From Hawksworthiomyces lignivorus (Eukaryota > Ascomycota > Sordariomycetes > Ophiostomatales > Ophiostomataceae): a stretch of 64,000 nt of DNA. Positions 47,212-57,675 of this stretch are shown here, piece after piece (within the stretch, counting starts at the first letter, position 1; each line of letters starts with the position of its first letter). The notes beneath the pieces were generated by a model, which had not been told where the DNA came from, made no database searches, and saw only the letters and a program-made list of their open reading frames with translations. The stretch lies in NCBI GenBank assembly GCA_002917075.1, contig NTMA01000002.1, forward strand, positions 868,001-932,000. Direction: 5' to 3'. The translations under genes were made by a program, and so were the position numbers.

Positions 47212-50211
47212 TCAGCACCACGTGAAGACGGGGTTCTTGGTCTTGACGGGCTCCAGCCGCTCCACGATGACCTTGCGGCGGTTGTTCTCCATGCCCTCGG
47301 CGGCAGCGTACCCCAGGTCGCCCTCGATGTCCTCCGGGTCGGGCTGGTCGTCGTAGAAGTAGTTGTCCACAGACGCGGCGCGGAAGTGGTGGAAGTGGCT
47401 GTGGCTGTGGCTGTGGCTGTGGTTTTTGCCGGCAGCCGCCGCAGCGCTCGAGCTGCCGCCGCCGCCGCCACTGCCGCCCACCCGCTCGCCGAACAGCTGC
47501 TGGGCTATGGAGTTGCTGTTGCGCCGCGATGCCGCCGTCGTGTAGCTGTAGCGGCGCTGGTGCTGCGGCTGGTACATGTTGAGGGCGGCGGCGCGTGCGT
47601 CATTGTCGTCGAGGATGTTGCCGGTGCTGCCGCCGATGGATACCCGGGGCAGCGGCCGCGACCGAGGCGACGCGGGCGTGCCGCCTGCGCCGCCCGCCGC
47701 GCTCGCCCCGCCCTCGTCGGCCTCCTCGTCCTCCTCTGCCACGGTCTCCTTGGTCAGCTCGAAACGGCCCGGGTTCGGCAGCGGCGACGTGCTGCTGCCC
47801 AGCAGGAGGTCCTCGCTGTTGTCGAGTATGTCGGCGGCCCGGTTACTGCTGCCGGCGCCGGCGCCGCTAGACGCGCCCTCGCCGCCGCCGGCGCCAATGT
47901 CCATCTCCTCCTGCATGGCCTTGGCCAGCTCGTTCTCGGCGCGGCGGCGGATCTCGGAGCTGGTGGCGCGCATGGGCACGGCGATGGGGACCTCGACCAG
48001 GTCGTCCCAGACGCAGACCTTTGCGCGGCGGGTCAGCTCGAGGGGGCCGTGGTCCGGGGTCTTGAGCGTCTCGACGACGTTCCAGGCCTGGCCCTTCATG
48101 ACGGCGATCTGGCGGGCGAACATGCGCTCCTGGAAGTCCGGGTCCATCTGGAAGATGCGGCGCAGGGCCAGCTGCGTCTGCGACCACCAGGCGGTGGAGG
48201 TCAGCAGCGGCAGGAAGTGGTCGCGCGTCTTCTGCGAGAAGGGCCGGCCGATGAGGTCCACGGGCAGGAAGAGCCAGCCAAAGGGGAAGCTGCACGGAGA
48301 GAAAATAACAAAACATGTCAGCTGGGTTTTGCACTCAAACTTTAAAAAAAAAAAATCAAGTAGAGAGGAAGAGGAAAAGAAGTTATGAAGGAGCGCGCTC
48401 TCTCTCACCTTCGCCAGGCGTCTGGGTGCTTCCAGGGCCATGACAGGGAGTTGTCGATGGCGCCGATGGTGATGGTGGCCTGCGGCGCGTTGGCGGCGTC
48501 GCGCGGCGTGGACGCGTTCATGGGCTTCGGCGCGCGGTACGACGGGTAGGGCGCGCGAGCGCGGGCGTCCTGCGCGGGCCGTTGCGAGAGGTCGACGGGC
48601 CGCGGGCCCTGGTGCTCGCCGGGGGCCCCGCCGTTGGCGGCGGCGGCGGCAGGGGCGCCTTCGTGCATGTGCAGGTGCATGGGCTCGGAGGCGATGGAGA
48701 CCTCCTGGCTGGACCAGTCGACCCTGATCATCCAGTTGTCGAGACCGCGGTCGGTGTTGCGCATAATGTAGTCGAGGATGACGAGCTTCTCGAGCTCTTC
48801 GCGGAAGGACTGCTTGAGCGTCTCGGTCCACATGAAGTTGTCCGGGCCCGGCACCCGGCTGTCGGGCGGCGCGTCGTCGTAGTCGCTGTAGTTGCCCTCC
48901 TCGTCGTAGTCGTAGCTGTCGCCGCCAGTACCGCCGCCTCCGCCAGGAGCCAGGCTGCCGTTGGCCCCGCCGGCCCCCCGCGGGCTACCGCCGCTGGGCG
49001 CGTCCGACGAGGCGTGCTTGGAGCTGGGGCGGCAGCTGTCGGCCCAGCGCCGGCGGCGGCCGCTGCCGCTGCGATGGCGGTCGCTGGTGCGGAAGCCCGA
49101 CAGGTACTGGTCGGGCCAGGGGTGCTCGCGCAGAAAGATGTTGGCGTCCTTGAAGCCCTTGAGGAAGACCTGGAAGCTGCCCGGCTTGGCGGGCAGCGGC
49201 TTCCGGCTGCGCGAGTGCGAGTAGCGATCCCAGAAGGGGTAGTGGAACGACTTGGACGAGAGGTAGACGACGTCGGTGTAGGGCACCATGTGGGTGCGCA
49301 GCTGCGCGTCGAGGACGTAGGCGGCGGCCTCGCTGACGTAGGAGAGATTGGGGATGAGACTAGAAACGAAAAAAAAAAAGCTGTTAGCAGAGAACAAAAA
49401 CAAGATGCGCGGAGCGCGTCCATCTATTCGACCAGAACCAGACGACCACCTACCAGGCGCGGCCGAAGCAGCAGGGGAATAGGTTGCGGTGGATCCACTT
49501 GTTCCACTTGGGGTTGCCGGCGGCGTAGGGCTCCTCGTCCTTGGGCTTGAAGACGCCCACGACCTTGCCCTCGGGGTTGCGCGCAAAGTAGCTGCCGGAG
49601 CTGCCCTGTGAGATCATGCGCGGGTGGACGCCCTCGCGGATGGCGGTGCGGACGCTCTCGACGATGGTCTCGAACTGCTGCCGCGTGATGACGGACGACG
49701 CCACGCCCCCCTCGGCGGCGGCGGCGGCTGCGGCGGCCTCGACCTCGGCGGCGGTGCGGGCCAGCGACTCGGCCGTGGCGGGCCGCACGCCCTCGGGCGC
49801 CTGGAAGACCGAGTAGTGGATCTCCAGGCGCTCCTCGTCCTCGCCGGCGCCGGGCTTCTTGTGGCGCTTGAACTTGGCCGTGATCTCGTCGGCCCAGCGC
49901 TCCAGCCGCGCGTTGATGGCCTTGAGGTCGACGCCCGAGTTGGCGCGCCGCCGCCGGCTGCTCCTGCCGCCACCGGCAGGCGGATAGGACGGACGTCTGT
50001 AGGAGGTGCCATTGGGGAGCGAGGAGGCCATGGAGCCGCTCGGCCGCGGCGCGTGGGTGGTGATGGGCGCAAAGGTGCGCGCCGCCGTGGCGGCCGACTG
50101 CAGCGAGGAGAGGCCGGAGCCGAGGGGGTCTTCGTCGTCGGAATCATCGGAGAAGCGGTCGGCCTGGGCGAGGCGCTCGTAGCCCGTGGTGGCCGGACGT
50201 GACCGTGACAT
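47212..50211 (-). CDS. LSB6: Phosphatidylinositol 4-kinase type II (Lsb6-like)
   Basis: 928 aa from three exons: 50211-49454, 49359-48409, 48289-47212, with introns of 94 and 119 nt (GTAGGT...CTAG and GTGAGA...GCAG). It phosphorylates PI to PI4P on endosomal and vacuolar membranes. Seen: Gly-rich loop SQGSSGSYF (201-209), Lys222 in VVGVFKPKDEEP, and the Cys group FPCCFGRAC (Cys247, 248, 253) where type II enzymes are palmitoylated, with the exon 1/2 junction inside codon 253. The catalytic loop is RNTDRGLDNWM (453-463) and the metal-binding block is IGAIDNSLSWPWKHP (Asp555). A ~80-residue Gly/Ser/acidic insert (344-424) and an Ala/Pro-rich insert (487-545) split the kinase core. The C-terminal tail has HSHSHSHSHFHH. 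The fungal enzyme is longer than yeast Lsb6 because of these parts. Confidence 0.95.
47395..47418. repeat. (GTGGCT)x4 in-frame microsatellite encoding His-Ser
   Basis: Four exact hexamers on the plus strand, read on the minus strand as alternating Ser and His in the tail of the PI 4-kinase. Copy number is expected to vary between strains. Confidence 0.85.
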
Positions 50212-51355
50212 GTTAGCTGTGTTGTATCGGTCCTGCTGTCTTCTTTCTCTCTCTGCTTTCTTGCTTCACTTTCCCACTCTTTCACTCTGGGAAGAGCATA
50301 TGCTCTGAGCTGTCTCCTCCTAGCTCTCCAGAGCCGTTATTTCGCTTGCTATGGCTGCCTCTCTCTGAAGGACATGATCTGAGTAAGGGAAGCTGGAAGA
50401 GGTTGACACAGTCTTTCAACCGATGGGATGGACAGGGGGCGTGCCGTGCATGCAGAGTCCTCTCTCCCAAGAAAAGAGAGAATTAGCTCGTATCGTCGTC
50501 AAGAGACAGCAAGGGAAGACTAGAAGATGCCGGAACATGCTGTCAGTGGAAAGATTCGTGGCAGACGGTGCTGGCAAGGGAGAGACATGGTGACGTTGGG
50601 AAAAGGGGGCAACGAAGAGGTCCTCACATGGGGGGCCTCATGCATTCCTATTCACAAAGAATCAAGCACGCACCTGCTCTGCAACTAAAAAATCACAAAA
50701 CGGATCGTCTGAAATTGCTCAGGACCAGCTCTGCAATTGTGATTGTTGCTTTCTCGTCGACGGTGGCGATGGTCTGAAGTTGTTGGATGCGCGTTGTCGT
50801 CTGAGACCAGAATAGTATGATTGTAACAGAGTTGTCCGTACAGAGAGTAATACTCAGTATTCCGTAATAGTTATGCCGTACTCAGCAATAGGCTTACTCC
50901 GTATAAGGAACACGCTTAACGCTTATTAGCTAGGCGACTCACTGTGCGAAAATAAAATAACGGGGGGGCCTCGGTCCTCTTCTCCCCTGTTTTAGCATAT
51001 TATTACGGCTTAATGCCTTGTACCCCTTACTGCCAATTATTGCTTAAAGTGGACTTCTCTCACCCTCTCACCGTGCGGCATCAGCTGAAGATTGCTGCCA
51101 GCATTCACGTCGTACGGGGGGTACTTTATTTCACAGCTCTTCTCTGCAGTTCTGCACTGGGTACATATATATATACGTCGTTGGGTATTGATGCCTGCTC
51201 GTAGTCTTCTATTTTGCTGCTTTACCGCTGTCTCTCAGTCTATGAGCAAACATTCCCATATTTCCCATACACTGTCCATTCGCTGTCTCTCAACATCCAG
51301 CCAGTTTACGTGCTTTCTACGGGCTCATCCTAGGGGCCTGTCTGGAAAGCGGGCA
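50212..51355. other. Divergent promoter region, 1.1 kb
   Basis: Separates the minus-strand PI 4-kinase gene from the plus-strand small-protein gene, so it should drive both. A cluster of TACTCCGTA-related units lies at 50835-50903: TATTCCGTA at 50858, TATGCCGTA at 50872 and an exact copy at 50895-50903. The C/T-rich strand next to the kinase start (50217-50285) looks like a leader. No further gene was seen. Confidence 0.5.
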
Positions 51356-51839
51356 ATGGCGGACTCCACTGGCGCCGCGGACCATGTCGTCACGCTGGGC
51401 TCCCTGATCGGCGTAGGCCTCGGCCGGCCAACTGAGTAAGTTACCAAAAGACTGAAACCAAGACAGCAGCCACTGCCGCGCGCGCCACTAGAGCCATGCT
51501 AGCAGCGTTTCGTTAGTCAAACTCCTCTCCAGAGATCCCCCTCTAATTCTTTGTCATAAATGCGCTAAAACAGTGTCGTGTTCGTTGCTGTGCACCTGTA
51601 GGTGGCTGTCCTTCAAGGCGCCCTCTCTTCCGTCCGTGGGTGCCCGCACGGCCATGGTCGTGGCCGGCGCCGGCCTACTGGCGCTGGGCGCGAGCGCCGA
51701 GCTGTTCAGCCGAGCGGCGCTACTGCTGCGGCGGGTAGACTGGAAGGTGGTGTCCGGCCGCATCGTGCACTTGGCAGAGTGCAGCCGCTGGTTCTTCACC
51801 GTCGTGAACATCACCCGCGAGGTCTACAAGAGGTGGTGA
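51356..51839 (+). CDS. Small membrane-type protein of unknown function, two exons
   Basis: 105 aa. Exons 51356-51435 and 51602-51839, with a 166-nt intron (GTAAGT ... CCTGTAG). The join keeps frame across Glu27 (GA|G). The N-terminal exon is short and uncharged; residues 43-58 (TAMVVAGAGLLALGAS) form one hydrophobic helix long enough to approach a membrane span. The C-terminal half is amphipathic and ends EVYKRW. Good splice sites, GC-rich codons and a coherent hydrophobic segment support a real gene. I do not recognise the family. It is one of only two plus-strand genes here; its 3' end faces that of the GCP2-like gene. Confidence 0.72.
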
Positions 51840-52364
51840 TGAGCAGGACCTAGACAGACGCTTTAGAGTATCGTTTTGGATTTTTGGTATGAATTTAGAC
51901 CGGCGTCTGGGCGTCGAGAAAGACTAGCAACCTTTTAGAAGAAGAGGCGTCGGTATGCCCTTCTGTTCCTCGTATGCAAAGTATAGACTCACCATCTTCT
52001 AGACACCTTGTGGACTATGGCAACCTCGATTGATTGCAACTCTTGCGCTTTGCGCCGTCTCGTACCTCGTATTGTCCACCTCAATCGATTTAGCGAGCCG
52101 TTTTGCCCCGTAATGGCCGTACGCTTCCATCTCTGAGGATCTTGTAAAAAAAGAAATGGTATATCATCATTTCATGGTCGTTTTGCCTGAATTTTTACTA
52201 TATACATATGCTCGCAAGTACTCCGTGGGGAACGGTCGTATCCGTTCCAGCTTCGTGGAAACAGCTAGGCTGCAAAGAAAACCAAATGGCAGAGCCCTCA
52301 TCAACGCCATGATGGAAAAAAAAAAGGGGGAATATTTGCTCTCTCTTCTCTCTGCTCTTCTCTC
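51840..52364. other. Intergenic, 0.5 kb between converging genes
   Basis: Holds the two facing 3' UTRs. A TACTCCGTG near-match lies at 52219-52227. Nothing else of note was seen. Confidence 0.6.
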
Positions 52365-55300
52365 TCACACGCCCAGGTCCTCCTCGTGCCGTAGCCCCGC
52401 GTACTCGGTGCCCTGGTTCGCCGTGCTTAGCCGCGCGCACAGGCTCAGCAGCACGACCGTCTCGGTGGCCGCGTAGTGGTTGAGCGCGTCCAGCAGCACC
52501 TGCAGGTTGCGGCCAAAGAGGTGCTCATACTTGGCCAGCCGGTCGACGAGGCTGCGCACCTCCTCGTCGGAGGGCGCCGCTGCAGCGGCAGCAGCACCGT
52601 TTGCGCCGTCGCCGCCCGCTGCGGTCGCCGACGAAGACACCGCCGCCGCCGTGGCAGCCTTGCCCTGCTGGAAGGCCTTCCATTGCGAGGTGGTGGCGTC
52701 CTTGGGCTGCGTGGAGCCGGCCAGGTCCGGGTCGATCTTGTCCATGTTGCGCGTCAGGTAGCTGGCAAAGTTGACAAACGAGAAGCACGTCTGCATGAGC
52801 TTGGCATGGATCTGGGAAATGTTCGGTTAACAATGGAGACGCTGAATCACGTCCAAGAGCAGGGTAGAACTCACTTTGAGCAGCTTGCTGTTGGTCAGCA
52901 TGCACTCCTTGAGGCACGTGTCCAGGAAGTCGACGTGGTCCTGCATGAGCTCGTCGACGGTGCGGCTGGCCACGGGCACGGGCGCAGCGGCGGCCGGCGT
53001 CGCGCTGGCGCTGGCGCTAGCGCCGGCGCCGTTCGCGGGCGGTGCCGAAGCCGCTGCCGATTTGGGCGCTTCCTCCTTAGGCGCCTCTTCCTCCTCGGCG
53101 GCCTGCAGCTGCAGCCGGGCCATCAGGGCCTGCCAGTTGGGCTCGATGACCTCGGCGGTGCAAAAGTAGAGCAGCTGCTGGACGAAGACGAGCATGCGGG
53201 CGCGCAGAGTCCAGAGGCGACGCTTCCAGACGGCGACGTCGCGCGACGAGGAGCGGTGGAACCAGGGCATGTCGCGCATGTGGCTCTGCCAGGTGGTGGA
53301 CAGCTGCGACTCGAGGTGGTGCAGCGACAGCAGGAAGCGAAACAGCGCCTGGTAGCGCCAGATGGTCTTGCGGCTGATGACGAGCGACACGGGGAAGGGC
53401 ATGGCGTAGTCGAGCTGCAGCGACGCGTAGCCGTCGGCGTCGCCGCTGCTGCTGGCACTGCTGGCGCCGGCATCCCCGCCACCCGCCGCCAGCATCGACG
53501 GCTGCAGCACCTCGCCCTGCTCGAAGCCCGTGATGTTGACGACGCGCTGCAGCGCCTGCACCAGGGTGATGTCGTTCATCTCGACCTTGACGTCCTCCTT
53601 GAAGGGGTCCAGCGACACGACGCTGCCCGGCTGGCGCAGCACCAGGTCCAGCAGCGACTGCAGCTTGCTCGTATTGACGGCGCGGATGTTGCGCTTGCGC
53701 AGCTCGCTGTGGCTCAGCTCGAGGAAGTGGGCAAAGTAGTCGGAGGGGTCGAGGAAGAAGTAGTGCTTGAGCGAGCGCAGGCGCGCGGGCAGCGCGTGGG
53801 TGGTCAGCAGCAGGCGCATCAGCGACGCGTTGGCGTGGGCGTAGGCCGTGTTGATGTTGTCGAGGAAGCGGTTGTCGTCAAAGGAGGTGGGCACGTCGGC
53901 GACCGTCTTGCTGATGTCGACGCCGCCGCACTCGCGCACGACGTTGAGGTACTTGCCGGCTAGCAGCACCTTCTCCTTGACGCCAGCCAGCTGCGGCGGC
54001 ACATCCTTGTCGCGCAGCGTGTAGCGCCGGTCCCAGTACTCGTCCGTGTAGTCGACCTTGAGCAGCTCGCGGCGGATGCTCTTCTGCTCCTTGACCAGGA
54101 ACTCGGCGTGTGGGTCGCTGATGCCGCCGTGGTGCAGCCACTCGTTGAGCATGACCATGTAGGGTCGGCTGGCGTCGCGCAGCAGCGCGGTCAGCAGCGC
54201 GCGCGCGGCCGGGTCGCCCGACAGCGCCTCCAGCCGCGTGGTGATGAGCTCCAGCACGGCGCCGCCCTTGCAGATCTTCTTGCTGGCGGCGCCGCCGCCC
54301 GGCATCAGCTCGCCGCCCTCCCGCAGCCGGTCGATGATCTTGTCGTAGTCGTCGGCGCCGTCGTCGCTCGACACGTCCGACTCGTCGTCGTCGTCGTCCA
54401 GCAGCGCGTTCTTGGTCAGCAGCTCGTGCGCCAGCGCGTACAGCTGCAGCATCATGCGGCCCGTCGGCAGCATGTGGATGTTGAGGACGTGCAGCGTGAA
54501 GGCGTCGTCCGCCAAAAACTGCGTCTCCAGCTGCGCGATCAGCACCAGGTAGTCCTGCAGGAACCTGCGCACCGACGCGCACAGTGCGTGGTTGACCAGG
54601 CCAAACTGCTCGCGGCTCTGCACGTCCACAAACGCCTCCAGCGCAGCGTAGTGCGTCGCGATCCGCAGCATTGACACCGTCAGGTCCTGCAGGCTGGGGT
54701 CCAGGCCCGGCAGCACGCGCCACGCCGGCCCCGACAGCCGGTCCCGCTCCTCGTTGGGGTCGTAGCCCTTGGCGAAGCGGACGTACTGGCCCTCGCAGCC
54801 CATGAACACGCACAGCAGGTCCTCGATAATCAGGGCCTCCTGCACCTCGAGCGAGAGGCTGCTGAGCGGTGCCGGCTGCAGGCTGGGCGGCACCTGCGAG
54901 GCCAGCGGCGGGATGGAGATGCGCGACGCCAGCGGCGCCGACGTGTGCGGCTGCAGCGTGGCCTCGGGCTTCCAGAGCGCCGTTGGCGTGGGGATCGTCT
55001 CCTTGGAGCGCGTGTCGGTCGGGTGCTTTCGCGGCGCCGCAGCACCAGACGCCGCCGCCTTGTCCCGGGATGTCGTCGTCGTCGTCGTCCGCCGCTCGGG
55101 GCTGCGGTTGCGCGATACCAGCACATCCCGCGTCGTGATCACCGTTCGTTCTGTCCTCCGCTCCTCGACGAACCCGCTCGTGGGCGTCCCTGACCGCGTG
55201 GCCCTGCTCGCAGAGTCCGACCCCGACCCGCCTCCCGCAGTAGGCATGGGGCCCGTCGTCCGGCTGCTGGGGCGGGGGTTGCCCGATGCCGTCCGCTTGT

Positions 55301-55568
55301 GCGACGTGCTGGCAAAGCTGAATTGCTGCGGAGAGGCCTCTCTATACCGCGCATCGGAGCGGTCGCTGCTGCGGAAATTGTCGTGGACAGAGGCATATTG
55401 CTGGTTTTGTGCGTAGGCGGCGGCGTTGGCTGCGGCAGCAGAGGCGTGGCTCATGCGGGGCCGGCTGCCGTTTTCGCGCCGTTCACCACCGGTGCCGTTG
55501 GTGGCAGCAGCAGCGGCGGCGGCATTAATGTTGCTGCTGTTGTGTGCCCGCGCGGTAACGGACGACAT
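52365..55568 (-). CDS. Gamma-tubulin complex component, GCP2/Spc97 family
   Basis: 1046 aa from two exons: 55568-52875 and 52811-52365, with a 63-nt intron (GTGAGT ... CCCAG). The start MSSVTARAHNSS was chosen because the frame upstream is non-coding in character. It works at spindle pole bodies to nucleate microtubules as part of the gamma-tubulin small complex. Seen: a disordered Ser/Arg/Thr N-terminus (1-220), then GCP-family blocks QEALIIEDLLCVFMGCEGQY, EWLHHGGISDPHAEFLV, LLAGKYLNVVRECGG, RSLKHYFFLDPSDYFAHFL and WRYQALFRFLLSLHHLES, and a final helical region in exon 2 (KLMQTCFSFVNFASYL). The order and the DLLCVFMG...EGQYV block suit GCP2 better than GCP3. An Ala/Glu-rich linker sits in the C-terminal half. 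The neighbour on the right is transcribed divergently. Confidence 0.93.
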
Positions 55569-56168
55569 GGTCGAAGTGGTTGCGTGTATATTCCGGCATG
55601 TGGTTGGGGGGAGATTGTCGTAGAAGAAGAAATATATGGTATAATATCTTATCGTCACTGATCCTCGAATTTTGGGCGTCAAATTCTCAAGAGGGACAAC
55701 TAGAGGAAGGCACACGCACATAATAGTCGCGGTGGAGCTTCTGAAGCGGAAGGCGCGTTCTGTGTGCTGTGAATAGCACCTTCCCACGCGCAACATATTT
55801 ACACTATCCCCAAAGTAGACTAGCTCATTATTTGAGTAAAAGACCCACTTTTAGCTACCACCGCCTTGGCGGCAGAAATCGCCTGCTGTACTCCGTAGCG
55901 AAACGCAAAGCTGCGTAGGCGGTTTGTTTGCCTGGCCAGCCACCATAGGTGGAAGCTCTGCCACCAACTTTGCCTCGTCTCTCGTTTCTGCCCTGCATCG
56001 TGAACCAACAACCGCAGCACTACGCTCCTATCTTGACGAACAACGGCGAATTTTATAGATACTTTGACGACGACTCCTTTTTAGAAATAGACTAGAAGCA
56101 GACCGGTCGATTGGAATTCAACTGACGCTTTAAGGCCCTCTGCCTGTGCTTCTAAATACACCGCCAAG
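55569..56168. promoter_or_regulatory. Divergent promoter of GCP2-like and proteasome alpha-5 genes
   Basis: 600 bp shared by two divergent genes. It holds an exact TACTCCGTA (55889-55897), an inverted repeat CCGCC-TT-GGCGG (55861-55872), a second one CCACC-ATA-GGTGG (55940-55952), and TCTGCCACC (55957-55965). Read on the other strand the last is GGTGGCAGA, one base from the yeast proteasome control element GGTGGCAAA. The motifs are seen directly; use by an Rpn4-like factor is only a possibility. Confidence 0.45.
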
Positions 56169-57251
56169 ATGTTTATGGCACGCTCTGAATACGGTGCGTC
56201 TGCTTCCAGGAGCTTCCCCTCCTCGAGTGATCCAGCATGGATGACTGGCTGGCTACTTCTGCTAACAAGGCGAACTACACAGATCGGGGCATCAAGTATG
56301 TGGACGAGCGACTCACCTCCGTCAAAGCCCTTTCCCCTTCCCTTGTTCCTGCCACCTCGTCCCCCCCTCCTCCCCGTGCCGCTTCGTGAACCCAGGAGAC
56401 TAGAAACTAACCCGCCTCTCCCCCGCTCCGCAGCACCTTCTCCCCCGAAGGCCGTCTCTTCCAGGTCGAGTACTCGCTCGAGGCCATCAAGCTCGGCAGC
56501 ACGGCCATCGGCGTGGCCACGTCCGAGGGCGTGGTGCTGGGTGTCGAGAAGCGCGTGACGTCGACGCTGATGGAGGTCAGCTCCGTCGAGAAGATTGTCG
56601 AGATCGATCGCCACATCGGCTGCGCCATGAGCGGCCTGCAGGCCGACGCCCGCAGCATGGTCGAGCACGCCCGCGTCGAGTGCCAGAGCCACGCCTTCAA
56701 CTACGCCGAGCCCCTCAGTGTCGAGAGCTGCACCCAGGCTATCTGCGACCTCGCCCTGCGCTTCGGCGAGTCCGCCGACGGCGAGGACAGCATCATGAGC
56801 CGCCCCTTTGGCGTCGCCCTGCTCATCGCCGGCTACGACTCCGACATTGGCCCCGACGGCAAGGAGGGCGGGCCCGCCCTCTACCACGCCGAGCCCTCTG
56901 GCACCTTTTACCGCTACGACGCCAAGGCCATCGGCTCCGGCTCCGAGGGCGCCCAGGCCGAGCTCCAGAACCAATACCACAAGGTTTGTTCTTTCTTCTT
57001 TTTTTTTCCTCTTCTTTCTCTCTCATTCTCCCTTTCTCCTTGTTCGAATTCTAATCCCACTGCCTCCCGCGCTCTAGTCTCTTACTCTCGCCGACGCCGA
57101 GACCCTCGTCCTGAAGACGCTCAAGCAGGTCATGGAGGAGAAGCTGGACGAGAAGAACGTGCAGCTTGCCAGCGTCACAAAAGAAAAGGGCTTCCGGTTA
57201 TACACGGACGAGGAGATGGCTGCCGTTGTTGCCCGGCTACCGGCAAACTAG
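56169..57251 (+). CDS. PUP2: 20S proteasome subunit alpha type-5
   Basis: 253 aa from four exons: 56169-56193, 56283-56295, 56434-56983 and 57078-57251. Exon 2 is a 13-nt microexon; with it the N-terminus reads [20 protein letters not shown], the invariant alpha-5 start. The family signature [20 protein letters not shown] follows, then [12 protein letters not shown] and the alpha-5 block [23 protein letters not shown]..., ending in the Glu/Lys-rich helix of exon 4 ([20 protein letters not shown]). It forms part of the outer, non-catalytic ring of the 20S core that gates substrate entry. Exon 4 opens with [16 protein letters not shown], joined in frame at AAG|TCT. Length is near that of yeast Pup2 (260). 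The divergent neighbour encodes the GCP2-like protein. Confidence 0.97.
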
Positions 57252-57675
57252 ATAGACTATGCGTTACGTCGGGAGAGAGGGTAGTACGGTGCAAGGAGAG
57301 TGTAACGAGTAAAGCGGCAGAAGAAAAATCAACAAAAAGTCAAAATTTTTTCATTCATTAGTCATGAGGAGCCGGGGCATTTGCTTTTGCCTTTCTCCTT
57401 GCAAATGTATACTATATCTTGTGCCATCCATCAATATTCCTCCCAACACTTCCCATATAGGACCCGTCCAGTGTCGTGTGTGCCACCCGCCTTTTCCTTC
57501 TCTCCGTGTCCCATTAACCATTATCATAAAGTGGTCCCCCTATGTTTACCTTATTTTCCGCAGAAGAAAAACACAGCGGCGACACAGTGTGCAGAGCAGA
57601 CCCCAAGCTGTGCATAGATGGCCGTGTCAGACCGAAATGAACACCTAAATGAACATCTAAATGGCCCCGGCTCGA
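57252..57675. other. Intergenic, 0.42 kb between converging genes
   Basis: Facing 3' UTRs of the alpha-5 gene and the six-exon zinc-cluster gene. Around 57310-57360 an A-rich segment lies where the alpha-5 transcript probably ends. The near-repeat AACACCTAAATG/AACATCTAAATG at 57640-57663 is the only repetition noticed. Confidence 0.6.

Noticed and set aside
47182..49550. Plus-strand frames of 387 and 322 codons
   Set aside because: Antisense shadows of the PI 4-kinase exons.
52476..53963. 495-codon plus-strand open frame
   Set aside because: Antisense to the GCP2-like gene, crosses its intron, and its composition is that of a shadow frame.
56081..56980. 299-codon minus-strand open frame
   Set aside because: Antisense to the proteasome alpha-5 exons, running through its introns.
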